Notes under the pieces: model-generated | What the model saw: the letters and a program-made list of their open reading frames with translations, nothing else | Told to the model about the DNA's origin: nothing | The model's database searches: none | Translations under genes and position numbers: made by a program | Source: Yersinia similis | GTDB taxonomy: Bacteria; Pseudomonadota; Gammaproteobacteria; Enterobacterales; Enterobacteriaceae | DNA: 64,000 bases | Direction: 5' to 3' | Assembly (NCBI RefSeq): GCF_001053095.1 | Contig: NZ_CGBP01000003.1 | Coordinates: 206,605 to 270,604, forward strand | Shown: one piece after another, positions 18,720 to 26,891 of the stretch | Layout: each line of letters begins with the position of its first letter | Position numbering within the stretch: the first letter of the stretch is position 1

Positions 18720-20081
18720 TTAGAATTTCAGGCTGTTAGCCACATCGTCTTCGCTTTCGACAGTACGGTCGATCTCGCCCTGTGCTTTATTGGCAATAAT
18801 AACGAACGGGAGATAAACCAGTGTTGCCACACCCAAGTTGAATAAACTTAATAATAACGCAGCAATGCTGCCATTGGTGTTAAAGAATGCACCTAGCCCT
18901 GCGGGCATAGTCCACGGAGCAATATTGGTGATCGGAGGAATAAGGCCACTGTAATAAGCTACTGACGTGATAATGGCTAATATCGGCTGAACCATGATAA
19001 ATGGAATAAACATTAGCGGGTTCATAATGACCGGTAAGCCAAACAGGATTGGTTCGTTGATCTGGAAAATACTCGCCGGCGCCGCCAGCTTTGCAACCTG
19101 CCGATAATCCTCACGGCGAGAAGCAATAAAGATGGCAATAATAAGTCCCAACGTTGCGCCGGTTCCGCCCAAGAAAATATAGGAATCGACAAACGGCTTG
19201 GCCCACATATGGAACTCTTTACCGGCAGCCAGTGCAGCCTCAACCGAACCATATTGGGTATAGGTTGCCACGTTTTCCAACGCGAACGGCATCATGATGC
19301 CATTCTCCAGCGCAGACAAGGCCATAGCACCATGCACACCAAAGAACCACAGCAGAGAGGAGAACATCACATACACCCACCCCACGACACTGCCCATTTT
19401 TGACAGCGGGGCGGAGATGGAATCAATAATGATTTGATGGAAGTTAGTGCCATATAGCGCCAGGGTGTATGAAATCAGCCCCATGATGGAAAGAATGATA
19501 AAACCAGGAATCAACGCCGAGAAAGAACGGGAAACGGAAGTCGGTACACTATCTGGCAGGCGGATAACCCAATTACGTCGGACAATAAAGGTGAAGACTT
19601 CAGCAACCACCAGACCGATGATGATACCCGAGATGATATTAGCCCCCCCGAGCCAATTGGCACCAACTGCATAGGCTTCGCCAACACTGAACGGGGTCAC
19701 AGTCATAAAGGCCGCGATGGCCAGTAAGGCGGCAGAGAGGGGATCCACTTTTTTCTCTTCGGCCAATGCCATACTGATAAAGAATGGCGTCATTAACGAC
19801 ATAATCCCGAGCGTTCCGTTATAAACGTTACCGCCGATGGCTTTCCAACCATTTAGCATGGTAATGGTATCGCCGTCTAACCGCACCCCCATTGAAAAGA
19901 AGAATGATCCTTCACCAAAACTTAAGAAAACATTATTAATTAGAACGAACATAGCCCCAGTCAAGGTTAATGGCATCAGCCGGATAAACCCGTTCTTGAT
20001 GGCATTAACGTGTTGCTGTCTGCCAATTCTAATGGCGAAGGGTAATATGACCTTCTCCAACGACGTAATAAATGTGCTCAC
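18720..20081 (-). CDS. chbC: PTS N,N'-diacetylchitobiose transporter subunit IIC
   Basis: The membrane channel of the chitobiose PTS, translocating the disaccharide with phosphorylation. 453 residues (E. coli 452). Begins [20 protein letters not shown], typical of ChbC/CelB proteins, and has around ten hydrophobic helices; conserved substrate-site motifs [20 protein letters not shown] and [19 protein letters not shown] are present. The stop-to-start distance from chbB is 10 bp. Intact. Confidence 0.96.
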   Translation of the reverse strand: MSTFITSLEKVILPFAIRIGRQQHVNAIKNGFIRLMPLTLTGAMFVLINNVFLSFGEGSFFFSMGVRLDGDTITMLNGWKAIGGNVYNGTLGIMSLMTPFFISMALAEEKKVDPLSAALLAIAAFMTVTPFSVGEAYAVGANWLGGANIISGIIIGLVVAEVFTFIVRRNWVIRLPDSVPTSVSRSFSALIPGFIILSIMGLISYTLALYGTNFHQIIIDSISAPLSKMGSVVGWVYVMFSSLLWFFGVHGAMALSALENGIMMPFALENVATYTQYGSVEAALAAGKEFHMWAKPFVDSYIFLGGTGATLGLIIAIFIASRREDYRQVAKLAAPASIFQINEPILFGLPVIMNPLMFIPFIMVQPILAIITSVAYYSGLIPPITNIAPWTMPAGLGAFFNTNGSIAALLLSLFNLGVATLVYLPFVIIANKAQGEIDRTVESEDDVANSLKF

Positions 20082-20091
20082 AGTGATCCCC

Positions 20092-20409
20092 TTATTGTTT
20101 TGCTTTTTTTATTGCGGCCACAGCTGCTTTTAATACCCCTAACCCATCAACTTTGCCGTAAAGAAGCGCATCGATCACTTCGACGGGTTTATTCGGGAAC
20201 ATTTTGGCTATTTCAGGCAACATATAGGCGATTTGCGGCCCCAGTAAGATCACATCAGCATGGGTACCCTGCACCGACGCCAGCGCTTCTGGGTAAGCAT
20301 TAATAATAACCGGTACCTCATACTTTTCTGCTTGCACTTTCATTTTGGAAACCAATAGCGAGGTAGACATACCAGCAGAGCAAAACAGATAAATTTTTTT
20401 CTTTTCCAT
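20092..20409 (-). CDS. chbB: PTS N,N'-diacetylchitobiose transporter subunit IIB
   Basis: Phosphorylates incoming chitobiose via a cysteine intermediate. Starting at the ATG 20407-20409 (AGGTG upstream) it has 105 residues, E. coli 106, and begins [20 protein letters not shown] with active Cys10. The frame runs ten codons further upstream, but that start would add residues absent from the family. First gene of the cluster; the promoter must lie in the AT-rich region right of 20410, which is where the NagC and ChbR sites would be expected, though I could not place them reliably. Confidence 0.96.
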   Translation of the reverse strand: MEKKKIYLFCSAGMSTSLLVSKMKVQAEKYEVPVIINAYPEALASVQGTHADVILLGPQIAYMLPEIAKMFPNKPVEVIDALLYGKVDGLGVLKAAVAAIKKAKQ

Positions 20410-21313
20410 ACCCAACACCTTTTGATGTTCAAAAGACACAAGTTATTGATATGCCAGTTGCAATGGTAAACGTCCCTTTATCTGTACCTCATTGCGCGCC
20501 TTAGCCCACATCCATTGTCTCTGGTTGTCGGCAGTATACGGAGTTGGTAGATAAAGCAGTAATCCAAGGCTTACAATAATCGTCTCATATTGACTTTGCA
20601 GATTGACAACCTTCACATTTTTCAACTATCTCAATGTGATGGTTATCGCAAAATGGCTAATTTTTTTCTTGACGAAATAAGTTTAATCCATTGATATTAA
20701 ATAAATTTTTATTATTTTATTTACAGAAGATACCCTAACTTAAGGCAATAGAAAATAGTCATAATATAAATTAGCAAATCTTATTATTTTTGCTGGCTGC
20801 CGAATGTTTTGTATTGAGGAAAGAAACGCCATTTAGACCCAACAGGCGTAGTGATCAATATGCAGATTATTTTGTGTGTTAAATAACTGCGCTTAATAAT
20901 TATCCACTTTCGTCATCCCCCTTGCGAGACAAGGGATTGGATCAATTTTGCTGCCAAATGCCATGGTATTAAGTTGGTAGCACACAGCTTTTACTGTGTA
21001 ATCATATGCTCAAAAATGACAGGTGTAGCGGTAAAATACGTAGTTATTTAGGCAATGACTCTTCGCTTTAAAAACAATCTAATGGCACCGAGCCTATTTG
21101 GGCGATTGCACATTAAGAATGTGATGATGTAATATCGGAGATCATAACTTATTTTAAAATATTTAATTAAATATGTAGAATGCAAATTAGTAATTGATAA
21201 TTATTATATGTTAATATTGAGTCTAAAGTTTGGATGGTCATACACTTACAATCATTTTTGAACAAAAAGCACAACTAAACATTAACTTTTATTATACAAA
21301 GGATGTATTTACA
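20410..21313. other. AT-rich intergenic region between chbB and hcp
   Basis: About 900 bp holding the divergent promoters of chbB (left) and hcp (right). A 60-codon frame at 20443-20625 shows no family features and is left out. A near-perfect hairpin ATCCCCCTTG-CGAGA-CAAGGGAT lies at about 20915-20940. No repeat of the ERIC class was found. Confidence 0.5.
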
Positions 21314-21793
21314 ATGTCTTATATGATTTACTTAACCCTCAATGGGGCGCAGCAAGGGCTAATTTCAGCGGGATGTTCATCGATTGAATCAATCGGGAAT
21401 AGATGCCAATCTGGGCATGAAGATAAAATACAAGTATTAGGGTTAAATCATCTTATCACCAGGGAACAACACGTTTCTCATCACCCTATAGACTTTATAA
21501 AACCAATAGACAAATCATCTCCTTTATTAACTATAGCTATCTCTAATAATGAGAAACTAACAGCTAGCTTTTATTTTTACAGAACGAATGCAACAGGTCA
21601 AATGGAGGTTTTCTACGAAGTAAAATTAACAGGCGCAAGTATTATTGATATTTCATCAACATACCCTCACTCTATCAATAATAATGAATTAATGCCATAT
21701 GATCGAGTATTATTAAGATATGACTCTATAACGGTTGAACATAAAATAGCCGGCACTTCAGGTTATAGCATATGGGATGACAGAGTTTATTGA
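21314..21793 (+). CDS. orphan Hcp-family type VI secretion protein
   Basis: Hcp forms hexameric rings that build the type VI secretion tube and can carry effectors. The ATG at 21314 (AAAGGATG upstream) gives 159 residues; the frame extends 28 codons upstream without family similarity. Hcp hallmarks: MIYLTLNGAQQGLISAGCSS near the N-terminus, LITREQHVSHHPIDF, FIKPIDKSSPLL, FYRTNATGQMEVFYEVKLT and the C-terminal HKIAGTSGYSIWDD. No other type VI structural gene is in the window, so this is an orphan copy. Surrounding DNA is AT-rich and the neighbours are unknown genes in convergent orientation. Confidence 0.92.
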   Translation: MSYMIYLTLNGAQQGLISAGCSSIESIGNRCQSGHEDKIQVLGLNHLITREQHVSHHPIDFIKPIDKSSPLLTIAISNNEKLTASFYFYRTNATGQMEVFYEVKLTGASIIDISSTYPHSINNNELMPYDRVLLRYDSITVEHKIAGTSGYSIWDDRVY

Positions 21794-21837
21794 TGCAAGA
21801 CAGAGCATATTGAATGTTAAAATATGCTCTGTTTTAG

Positions 21838-22032
21838 TCACCTCTGCCATTTACTATCAAAATGAGCATATATTATAGCGATCACTACAGCGCCGATAAT
21901 AACTAATCGTCCCCATATCTCTGTAAAATACACCATGCAGATTAGCCACCAACCTACAAAAAAAACAACAACCAATCCATACAATAAAAATTCCTTGATA
22001 AACGATGTAAATAGTCTTTTTAATTCGTCCAT
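21838..22032 (-). CDS. small two-helix membrane protein, partner of the gene upstream
   Basis: 64 residues with helices at about 14-34 (FLLYGLVVVFFVGWWLICMV) and 40-56 (GRLVIIGAVVIAIIYAH), basic C-terminus DSKWQR. No family recognised. It starts 11 bp after the preceding gene on the same strand and ends 44 bp from the convergent hcp stop. The ATG at 22030-22032 follows TCGGT, a weak ribosome site. Inference: with the 233-residue gene it forms a two-gene unit; small two-helix proteins are frequent as immunity proteins against membrane-acting effectors, but the sequence alone does not prove this. Confidence 0.6.
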   Translation of the reverse strand: MDELKRLFTSFIKEFLLYGLVVVFFVGWWLICMVYFTEIWGRLVIIGAVVIAIIYAHFDSKWQR

Positions 22033-22043
22033 AACCGACCTAT

Positions 22044-22745
22044 TTAATTATATGCGATTTCATTTATTATTCTTATTATATCTTCAGATGTTTTATTGAT
22101 ATTTTTATTATGAATGACATGTGATAACACTGGAGATAATATAAAATAAAGCATTTCTATGTCTTTGGAATATAGCAAACTATAATATGCTGGGTTATCT
22201 CTTTTCAAACCAGAAGCTGCAATTGATGCTTTTTCTATATATCCATAAAACTGAAAACCAAGCATTGAAACGTTAGAGTAGCTTCTTATTTTCATTCGTA
22301 TCTTTGGGTTTAAGTAAAGACACTCACTTAAAGTAGTAGCGATTGCATAAGATATTGACAGCTTAGTCGCTTTTGATGTTGCAAATTTAGCAGAGCCTTT
22401 TAATAACTTATCGAAAATTTCTTTTTGTTTGTTTTCATCAAAGTTCTGCAACAAATACTCTACATATATTCTTGTCATAAACATGACTATATCACGTTCT
22501 TTAATGGCTTTAACGACAGCCAGTCCCATTCTGTAGTCTTCACTATTTATATTTTCGTATACATCTTTATATCCGTCAAAAAAGTATGATGATCGCCAAA
22601 TCGTTCTTTTCACCCCCATCTGAATTGAGTTGATGGTGTTTTCAGCGACGTCACCCAATGCGGCTGCTGTTTTATCAACATGTAAAGCTAGGTTTCTCGA
22701 TGCTTCCATTCTTCTTTGCATGTAATATTTTAGGTCGTCAGCCAT
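22044..22745 (-). CDS. hypothetical protein next to orphan hcp, candidate effector
   Basis: 233 residues from ATG 22745 (a second ATG two codons upstream at 22751 is the alternative). I do not recognise the family. Visible: an alpha-helical, Ala/Ser-rich N-terminal third (NLALHVDKTAAALGDVAENT), a mid-protein amphipathic to hydrophobic stretch at about 125-150 (SKATKLSISYAIATTLSECL), and a Tyr-rich C-terminal half. No signal peptide and no nuclease-like motif. Base composition is AT-rich like the neighbouring hcp, suggesting shared acquisition. Effector or defence function is inference from context with hcp and the small membrane protein downstream. Confidence 0.6.
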   Translation of the reverse strand: MADDLKYYMQRRMEASRNLALHVDKTAAALGDVAENTINSIQMGVKRTIWRSSYFFDGYKDVYENINSEDYRMGLAVVKAIKERDIVMFMTRIYVEYLLQNFDENKQKEIFDKLLKGSAKFATSKATKLSISYAIATTLSECLYLNPKIRMKIRSYSNVSMLGFQFYGYIEKASIAASGLKRDNPAYYSLLYSKDIEMLYFILSPVLSHVIHNKNINKTSEDIIRIINEIAYN

Positions 22746-22887
22746 AATCAATCCATTAACTCATTTCATTGGGGTAACTATTGTACAGCCAAATTTCTAA
22801 CTTTACATATCATTCAACGTAATAGTTTTCATTTCTATGAACAAACAGACAAAAATAGCCATTTGAGATTTTTCTCTATTCAAGCGA

Positions 22888-23275
22888 AATAACTGCACGT
22901 AATAGTAGTTCACTAAGGTAACTCAATCCGGTTTAAGTGTTCTGAACAATCGTTGAATCACAACCGGACGGAGTTATGCCAGTCATAGCACCAATACCCA
23001 AAAACGAACGCATCCAGATGGAAAAAATTGTGCCGTCCATGCTGTCTTTTATGAGGATGAAGTAGATATCGATTTGAATTTCAAGACCGGTGCTGACTGG
23101 CAGAAAAAATAGAGCTATTATGGCTGGCCTTGCACGAAACCGTCACGCGTAATCATCGCTGTAAAATAATGTGGCAATTATTAGCCAATGTCAGACACGT
23201 TATGAAAGCGACGTCACCTTTTCCAAGTAAAAAATATGGACTAACAAAAGTGTAGCGATAGTAAGTGCAGTTATT
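22888..23275 (+). mobile_element. decayed IS630-family element
   Basis: Bounded by imperfect terminal inverted repeats: AATAACTGCACGTAA at 22888-22902 and, in reverse complement, AATAACTGCACTTAC at 23261-23275. Between them is an internally deleted IS630-type transposase gene (22976-23255). About 390 bp remain of an element that is normally near 1.1 kb. Confidence 0.8.
22976..23255 (+). pseudogene. IS630-family transposase remnant
   Basis: Three pieces of one transposase are readable. N-terminus from ATG 22976: MPVIAPIPKNERIQMEK, the usual IS630 start. Then from about 23035: VFYEDEVDIDLNFKTGADWQ, carrying the DDE-domain motif YEDEVDIDL. Then from about 23117: LALHETVTRNHRCKIMWQLL and MKATSPFPSKKYGLTKV to the stop at 23253-23255. 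Two internal deletions and frame breaks remove the helix-turn-helix region and most of the catalytic core, so it cannot be active. Confidence 0.88.
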
Positions 23276-23695
23276 AATAAAGAGGATATTTGAAAATACG
23301 TGAACCGAAAGAAGTCGTCAGGCTGCGGCGGAATGAATAACCCTGCAAATAGAACTAACGCAGAGCCATAAACCGAGGAAACGCCCTATCGATATAAACT
23401 GTCATACGTAATAAGTGAAATATTCTTTAATCACTATTTCCGCTAAATTTTTTGACAAAAAATTAAAACAGAAGCGCAATAATAACATTCAGATATTATT
23501 TCAGTGTTTAATCAATAAAGCCACCAGTGTAGTAATAAAACTGGAGTTATTTTTATTTTTTACTTTATTGATGGCGGACAAAAAAACCGAACATATCATC
23601 AGATTAAAATAAATAGGTGCGCGATATTTATCATTTTACTGTCTACTTTAGACTACAATTATTTGACTCAAACTAATCGTCATTGAGGCTTTATT
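23276..23695. other. intergenic region upstream of crcB
   Basis: About 420 bp. Just right of the IS remnant, 23297-23339 reads IREPKEVVRLRRNE and a stop, possibly the tail of a lost gene. A 65-codon AT-rich frame at 23415-23612 has no family support. I looked for a crcB fluoride riboswitch before the first crcB gene and could not recognise one. Confidence 0.4.
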
Positions 23696-24076
23696 ATGAC
23701 TGCAATCGATGTAATGTGGGTGGGATTGGGTGGAGGTATCGGCTCACTTTTACGATGGTGGATAGGATTAAGTATTGGCAAAGTCTATAAAGGTAATTTT
23801 CCACTCGGTACATTTTTAATCAATATTTCCGGTGCATTTGTCATTGGCTATCTGAGTATTTTGTTCAGTGTTGATTGGCGCGACCGCTACGGCGACTTAA
23901 TGAATGCCGCCGTATTGACTGGGATTCTAGGCGGTTATACCACCTTCAGCAGTATGCAATTAGATGCGGCCAAACTGGCCACCGCCCAAGGCAGAGCAAT
24001 TGCCGCCGGATATCTGATTATTTCTGTATTGGTCGGTTTAGCCGCCGCAGCCTTCGGCGCCTGGCTGGCTTACTAA
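23696..24076 (+). CDS. crcB: fluoride channel CrcB (Fluc), first copy
   Basis: 126-residue, four-helix fluoride exporter subunit. Family marks: GGGIGSLLRWWIG near residue 13 (the conserved Gly-Arg turn), PLGTFLINISGAFVIGY (central Asn), TGILGGYTTFSSMQLDA (the GxxGGxTTFS motif that forms the central Na+ site and phenylalanine box). ATG 23696 preceded by GAGGC. The stop is 15 bp before the next crcB ATG, so the two genes form one transcription unit. The Fluc channel is an antiparallel dimer; paired genes may encode a heterodimer with subunits in opposite membrane orientations. Confidence 0.95.
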   Translation: MTAIDVMWVGLGGGIGSLLRWWIGLSIGKVYKGNFPLGTFLINISGAFVIGYLSILFSVDWRDRYGDLMNAAVLTGILGGYTTFSSMQLDAAKLATAQGRAIAAGYLIISVLVGLAAAAFGAWLAY

Positions 24077-24091
24077 TTGGGAGGAATAATT

Positions 24092-24496
24092 ATGCCAAAT
24101 CTTATTATCTTAGTCTTTGTCGGTGGTGCTTTTGGTGCCATGTGCCGTGAATTTATTATGCTGTCGGTGCCACGTCTGGCTGATGGATTTCCGATGGATA
24201 TCTTTGTTGCTAATATTATTGCAGCATTTCTATTGGGGCTAACAACCTCTTTCTTTAAGAAAGATAAAATTAACCAGTATGTACATCTGATGGTGGGCAC
24301 CGGGATTATGGGCGGTCTTTCAACCTTCTCCAGTTTCGTATTTGGCGCAGTAGAAATGATGAAAAACCCTACCGGAGTTTTGGTTTCAATCTGTTATTTA
24401 GTCGCCAGTTTGATTGTTGGCTTTATTGCTGTCGAGTTGGGTTTGATGATCGGGCCAAAAGAGAAACCTAAAGATCCACAAGTTGCATCTGAATAA
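24092..24496 (+). CDS. crcB: fluoride channel CrcB (Fluc), second copy
   Basis: 134 residues from ATG 24092 (GGGAGG upstream); the frame reads five codons further upstream, which are ignored. Same family marks as the preceding gene: [27 protein letters not shown] (central Asn) and [17 protein letters not shown], plus a charged C-terminal tail [12 protein letters not shown]. The paralogue differs in net charge of its loops, consistent with the opposite topology expected of heterodimeric Fluc pairs. Followed by a bidirectional terminator shared with kch. Confidence 0.93.
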   Translation: MPNLIILVFVGGAFGAMCREFIMLSVPRLADGFPMDIFVANIIAAFLLGLTTSFFKKDKINQYVHLMVGTGIMGGLSTFSSFVFGAVEMMKNPTGVLVSICYLVASLIVGFIAVELGLMIGPKEKPKDPQVASE

Positions 24497-24526
24497 ATAG
24501 CCGATAAAAACCAAGGCTCGTGATCC

Positions 24527-24559
24527 AAAAAAACACCCTCAATTAACCGAGGGTGTTTT
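24527..24559. terminator. bidirectional terminator between crcB and kch
   Basis: Stem AACACCCTC/GAGGGTGTT with an 8-base loop; seven A on the left and TTTTG on the right make it usable from both sides. It separates the convergent crcB pair and kch. Confidence 0.88.
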
Positions 24560-24594
24560 GACATAAACACAGTGATAGCGGGCTATTAATGATA

Positions 24595-25770
24595 TCAATC
24601 CAGTTTCTGGCAATTACCAAAGAACATTTCCGTAATAAGGGCATTATTGATGGTATCGCCGTTCAGGGTCCTGACCAGTAACTCACTGCCTAACAATGGC
24701 AAAGAGAAGACCATGTCTGGATTGACTCTTTTAACTTTTTCCATATTCTGAGTTTCATTGACCAGTGCCAGTGTTTTCGTCCCCGCACCCGCAATTTCTT
24801 TAGCCGCCAAAATGGTAAAGGTGTTATCAGCATCATTATTGCACAACACGATAATATATTTTGCTTTCGCCGCACCGGCTAATTTTAGCGTGGCAACAGA
24901 AGAAGGATCACCCTCGATAATATCGGCATCGGAAGGGAAATCATGTTGGCTACCTACTGCACAAACCACAGTGACATCATCACCTCGGTCACGCAGACCT
25001 TTATATACATTCAGCGCCAAAGAGTTGATGCCGACAATAATAAAATGATTTTTACGTTCCACGTGAGAAATCCTACCTTTAACTATGCGTTTAATATTAT
25101 TACTGATTATCGGGCCGGCAATGGAAGCAATTGAGGTAGCAAAAACAGTTATACCGGCAATAATCACCGTAAGAGTAAACATTCTCGCCACAGTGGTATG
25201 CGGGATAATATCCCCGAACCCCACCGTCGACATACACACAATCGCAAAATAGAATGCGGTGGGTAAATCAGTCACCACTGGGGCAAACTCATCGCCCATA
25301 TAGAGCGTACCCAACATGCTATAGACGATTAATGAAGCGATACTCACAACAGCAAAGAACGTACCGCTGCCGAGGCTGTAATAATCAAACCGCCGCCAAT
25401 AAAAGAGCAGTGCTAAGATAATCACGATGGAGTAAATCGTCAGGCTATCATATTTTTTCGCGATGAAAAGATTGATGGCAATAAGAGTAAATAACAATAA
25501 TACCGATAAAAACCATGCTGTACGGGTTTTCATTGATAATGCATATGCCATCAATATCAAGACCAGACCGATCATAAATTGCGGGATTTCGAATAATTCC
25601 AGAAAACTTAATGCCTCCTTCCAAGTATTGAAGTTATTTATTGCATCGCTTGAATGTGCAATCGCCCGATAGAGTACCGGGCTTAAAATTAGATACCCGT
25701 TAATTGCCACCAAAATGGCAAGAAAAATGGGTACCGACACCTTAGCTCTAAGTTCCCGTAATATTTTCAT
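24595..25770 (-). CDS. kch: voltage-gated potassium channel protein Kch
   Basis: 391 residues, E. coli Kch 417. Six hydrophobic helices (about 12-150) precede the pore loop with selectivity filter TVGFGD at 182-187; the inner helix follows, then an RCK/TrkA-N regulatory domain from about 240: HFIIVGINSLALNVYKGLRD (Rossmann glycine motif, here GINSLA rather than GxGxxG) and IIEGDPSSVATLKLAGA. The S4-equivalent helix is poor in arginine, as in the E. coli homologue. Convergent with crcB. Physiological role of Kch is unclear even in E. coli. Intact. Confidence 0.92.
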   Translation of the reverse strand: MKILRELRAKVSVPIFLAILVAINGYLILSPVLYRAIAHSSDAINNFNTWKEALSFLELFEIPQFMIGLVLILMAYALSMKTRTAWFLSVLLLFTLIAINLFIAKKYDSLTIYSIVIILALLFYWRRFDYYSLGSGTFFAVVSIASLIVYSMLGTLYMGDEFAPVVTDLPTAFYFAIVCMSTVGFGDIIPHTTVARMFTLTVIIAGITVFATSIASIAGPIISNNIKRIVKGRISHVERKNHFIIVGINSLALNVYKGLRDRGDDVTVVCAVGSQHDFPSDADIIEGDPSSVATLKLAGAAKAKYIIVLCNNDADNTFTILAAKEIAGAGTKTLALVNETQNMEKVKRVNPDMVFSLPLLGSELLVRTLNGDTINNALITEMFFGNCQKLD

Positions 25771-26193
25771 CGATAGAGTGACTAAAATTGTTATAGGTAA
25801 ATTTAGTATAGATAAAAAATGAGAAAAATCATGTTTAAATTAAATTATTTTGATGAAAATCAATTGATGTTTTTATCTAAACATCAGAACCACACGTATA
25901 CATGGCAAGCTAAGACTTACTGGTAGTGAATTTAACTTACAGAAAAAGATACCTTGGGGTATTATCATAAAACAATATAATTTACTCATAAAACTTATTT
26001 TTCATAGCTTTACACGGTGTAAACTTCACTACACTAAATTGTGTAAAAAAACAGATCTAGATATTGGCAATAGTGCTAGTTATGAACAATAATATATGCA
26101 CTCCCACATCTCGTAAGCGTTGGAGTTTTATACTAGAGTGATGCTTATCATCACCCTTTATTTAATACTTTTAATATTGACACTCCGAGTTTA
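25771..26193. other. AT-rich region upstream of kch
   Basis: About 420 bp of AT-rich DNA with the kch promoter region on its left side. CATGGCAAGC- and GTAAACTTCACTACAC-like stretches show no convincing operator symmetry. No frame of note. Confidence 0.4.
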
Positions 26194-26337
26194 TACCCTA
26201 AATAATTCGAGTTGCAGGAAGGCGGCAAGCGAGAGAGTCCTGATGCATTTATTTATTTTAAGGTCAACGACCAGTAAGTAACTCGGATGATTGAATGTAG
26301 CCAACGCACATGCAGTTTGAATAATGACGGGTATAAA
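26194..26337 (+). repeat. ERIC-like element with variant centre
   Basis: Ends match the ERIC class: TACCCTAAATAATTCGAGTT with GCAGGAAGGCGGCAAG at the left and CAGTTTGAATAATGACGGGTATA at the right, forming the terminal inverted repeat TACCC/GGGTA. The centre departs from the canonical copies at 9.9-10.1 kb: GAATCCCCGGGAGCTTACAT is replaced by an AT-rich stretch TTTATTTATTTTAAGGTCAA. It lies directly upstream of hdeB and may be in its leader. Confidence 0.8.
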
Positions 26338-26383
26338 GGTTATTACCGCATTTGTATTTTACAAGTAAATAAGGAAAATAAAC

Positions 26384-26713
26384 ATGTCCTACAAATCACT
26401 GCGTAATATTGCACTGACTGGTTTACTTCTTTCCGCTGCGGCAACTACCTTTGCAGCAACGCCGACAGGTACCACGCCGAGCGATATGACCTGCAAAGAG
26501 TTCCTGAATCTGAATCCTAAATCATTTACTCCGGTAGTTTATTGGGTATTAAACGATGACACCCAATATAAACAAGGTGACTATGTTGATCTGCATGAGA
26601 CCGATACCATTGTGACACCTAAAGTGGTCGAGGTATGTAAGAAGGCCCCAGAAAGTAAACTGTCTGAAATTAAACAGGATATTTTAAATTTCGCCAAAAA
26701 ACATAAGATGTAA
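26384..26713 (+). CDS. hdeB: periplasmic acid-stress chaperone HdeB
   Basis: Prevents aggregation of periplasmic proteins at low pH. 109 residues with a signal peptide cut after TTFA-A (about residue 25). Mature part: DMTCKEFLNLNPKSFTPVVY and VEVCKKAPESKL, with the two cysteines that form the HdeA/HdeB disulphide. ATG preceded by AAGGAAAATAAAC. The conserved W in VVYWVLND fits HdeB. No hdeA is adjacent. It lies beside the urease/nickel genes, another acid-survival function. A strong hairpin follows. Confidence 0.9.
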   Translation: MSYKSLRNIALTGLLLSAAATTFAATPTGTTPSDMTCKEFLNLNPKSFTPVVYWVLNDDTQYKQGDYVDLHETDTIVTPKVVEVCKKAPESKLSEIKQDILNFAKKHKM

Positions 26714-26755
26714 TAACAAGTGTACATGTAATAACAAACACGATATGTAACCAGT

Positions 26756-26795
26756 AAAAAGACACTCATTAATCGTTACCGGTTAATGAGTGTCT
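26756..26795. terminator. terminator between hdeB and the nickel permease gene
   Basis: 13-base stem AGACACTCATTAA/TTAATGAGTGTCT. The minus strand has TTTTT after the stem, so it terminates the leftward urease-locus transcript well; the plus-strand side has only CTATG, so its action on hdeB is less clear. Confidence 0.85.
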
Positions 26796-26891
26796 CTATG
26801 TAATAGTGCTCCCATCGATACACCTCATCAAGAAGCACCTCGCTATATGAGAACGTTAGTTATATAACAATTAACTCTCTATAAATATTAC

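Noticed and set aside
20443..20625. 60-codon minus-strand frame just upstream of chbB
   Set aside because: No ribosome site, no family resemblance, and it occupies the expected chbB promoter and leader.
23415..23612. 65-codon plus-strand frame before crcB
   Set aside because: Lys/Asn-rich composition expected from AT-rich non-coding DNA; no ribosome site or similarity.
23600..23695. Fluoride riboswitch upstream of crcB
   Set aside because: The sequence does not show the conserved pseudoknot elements I would expect; a covariance search is needed to decide.
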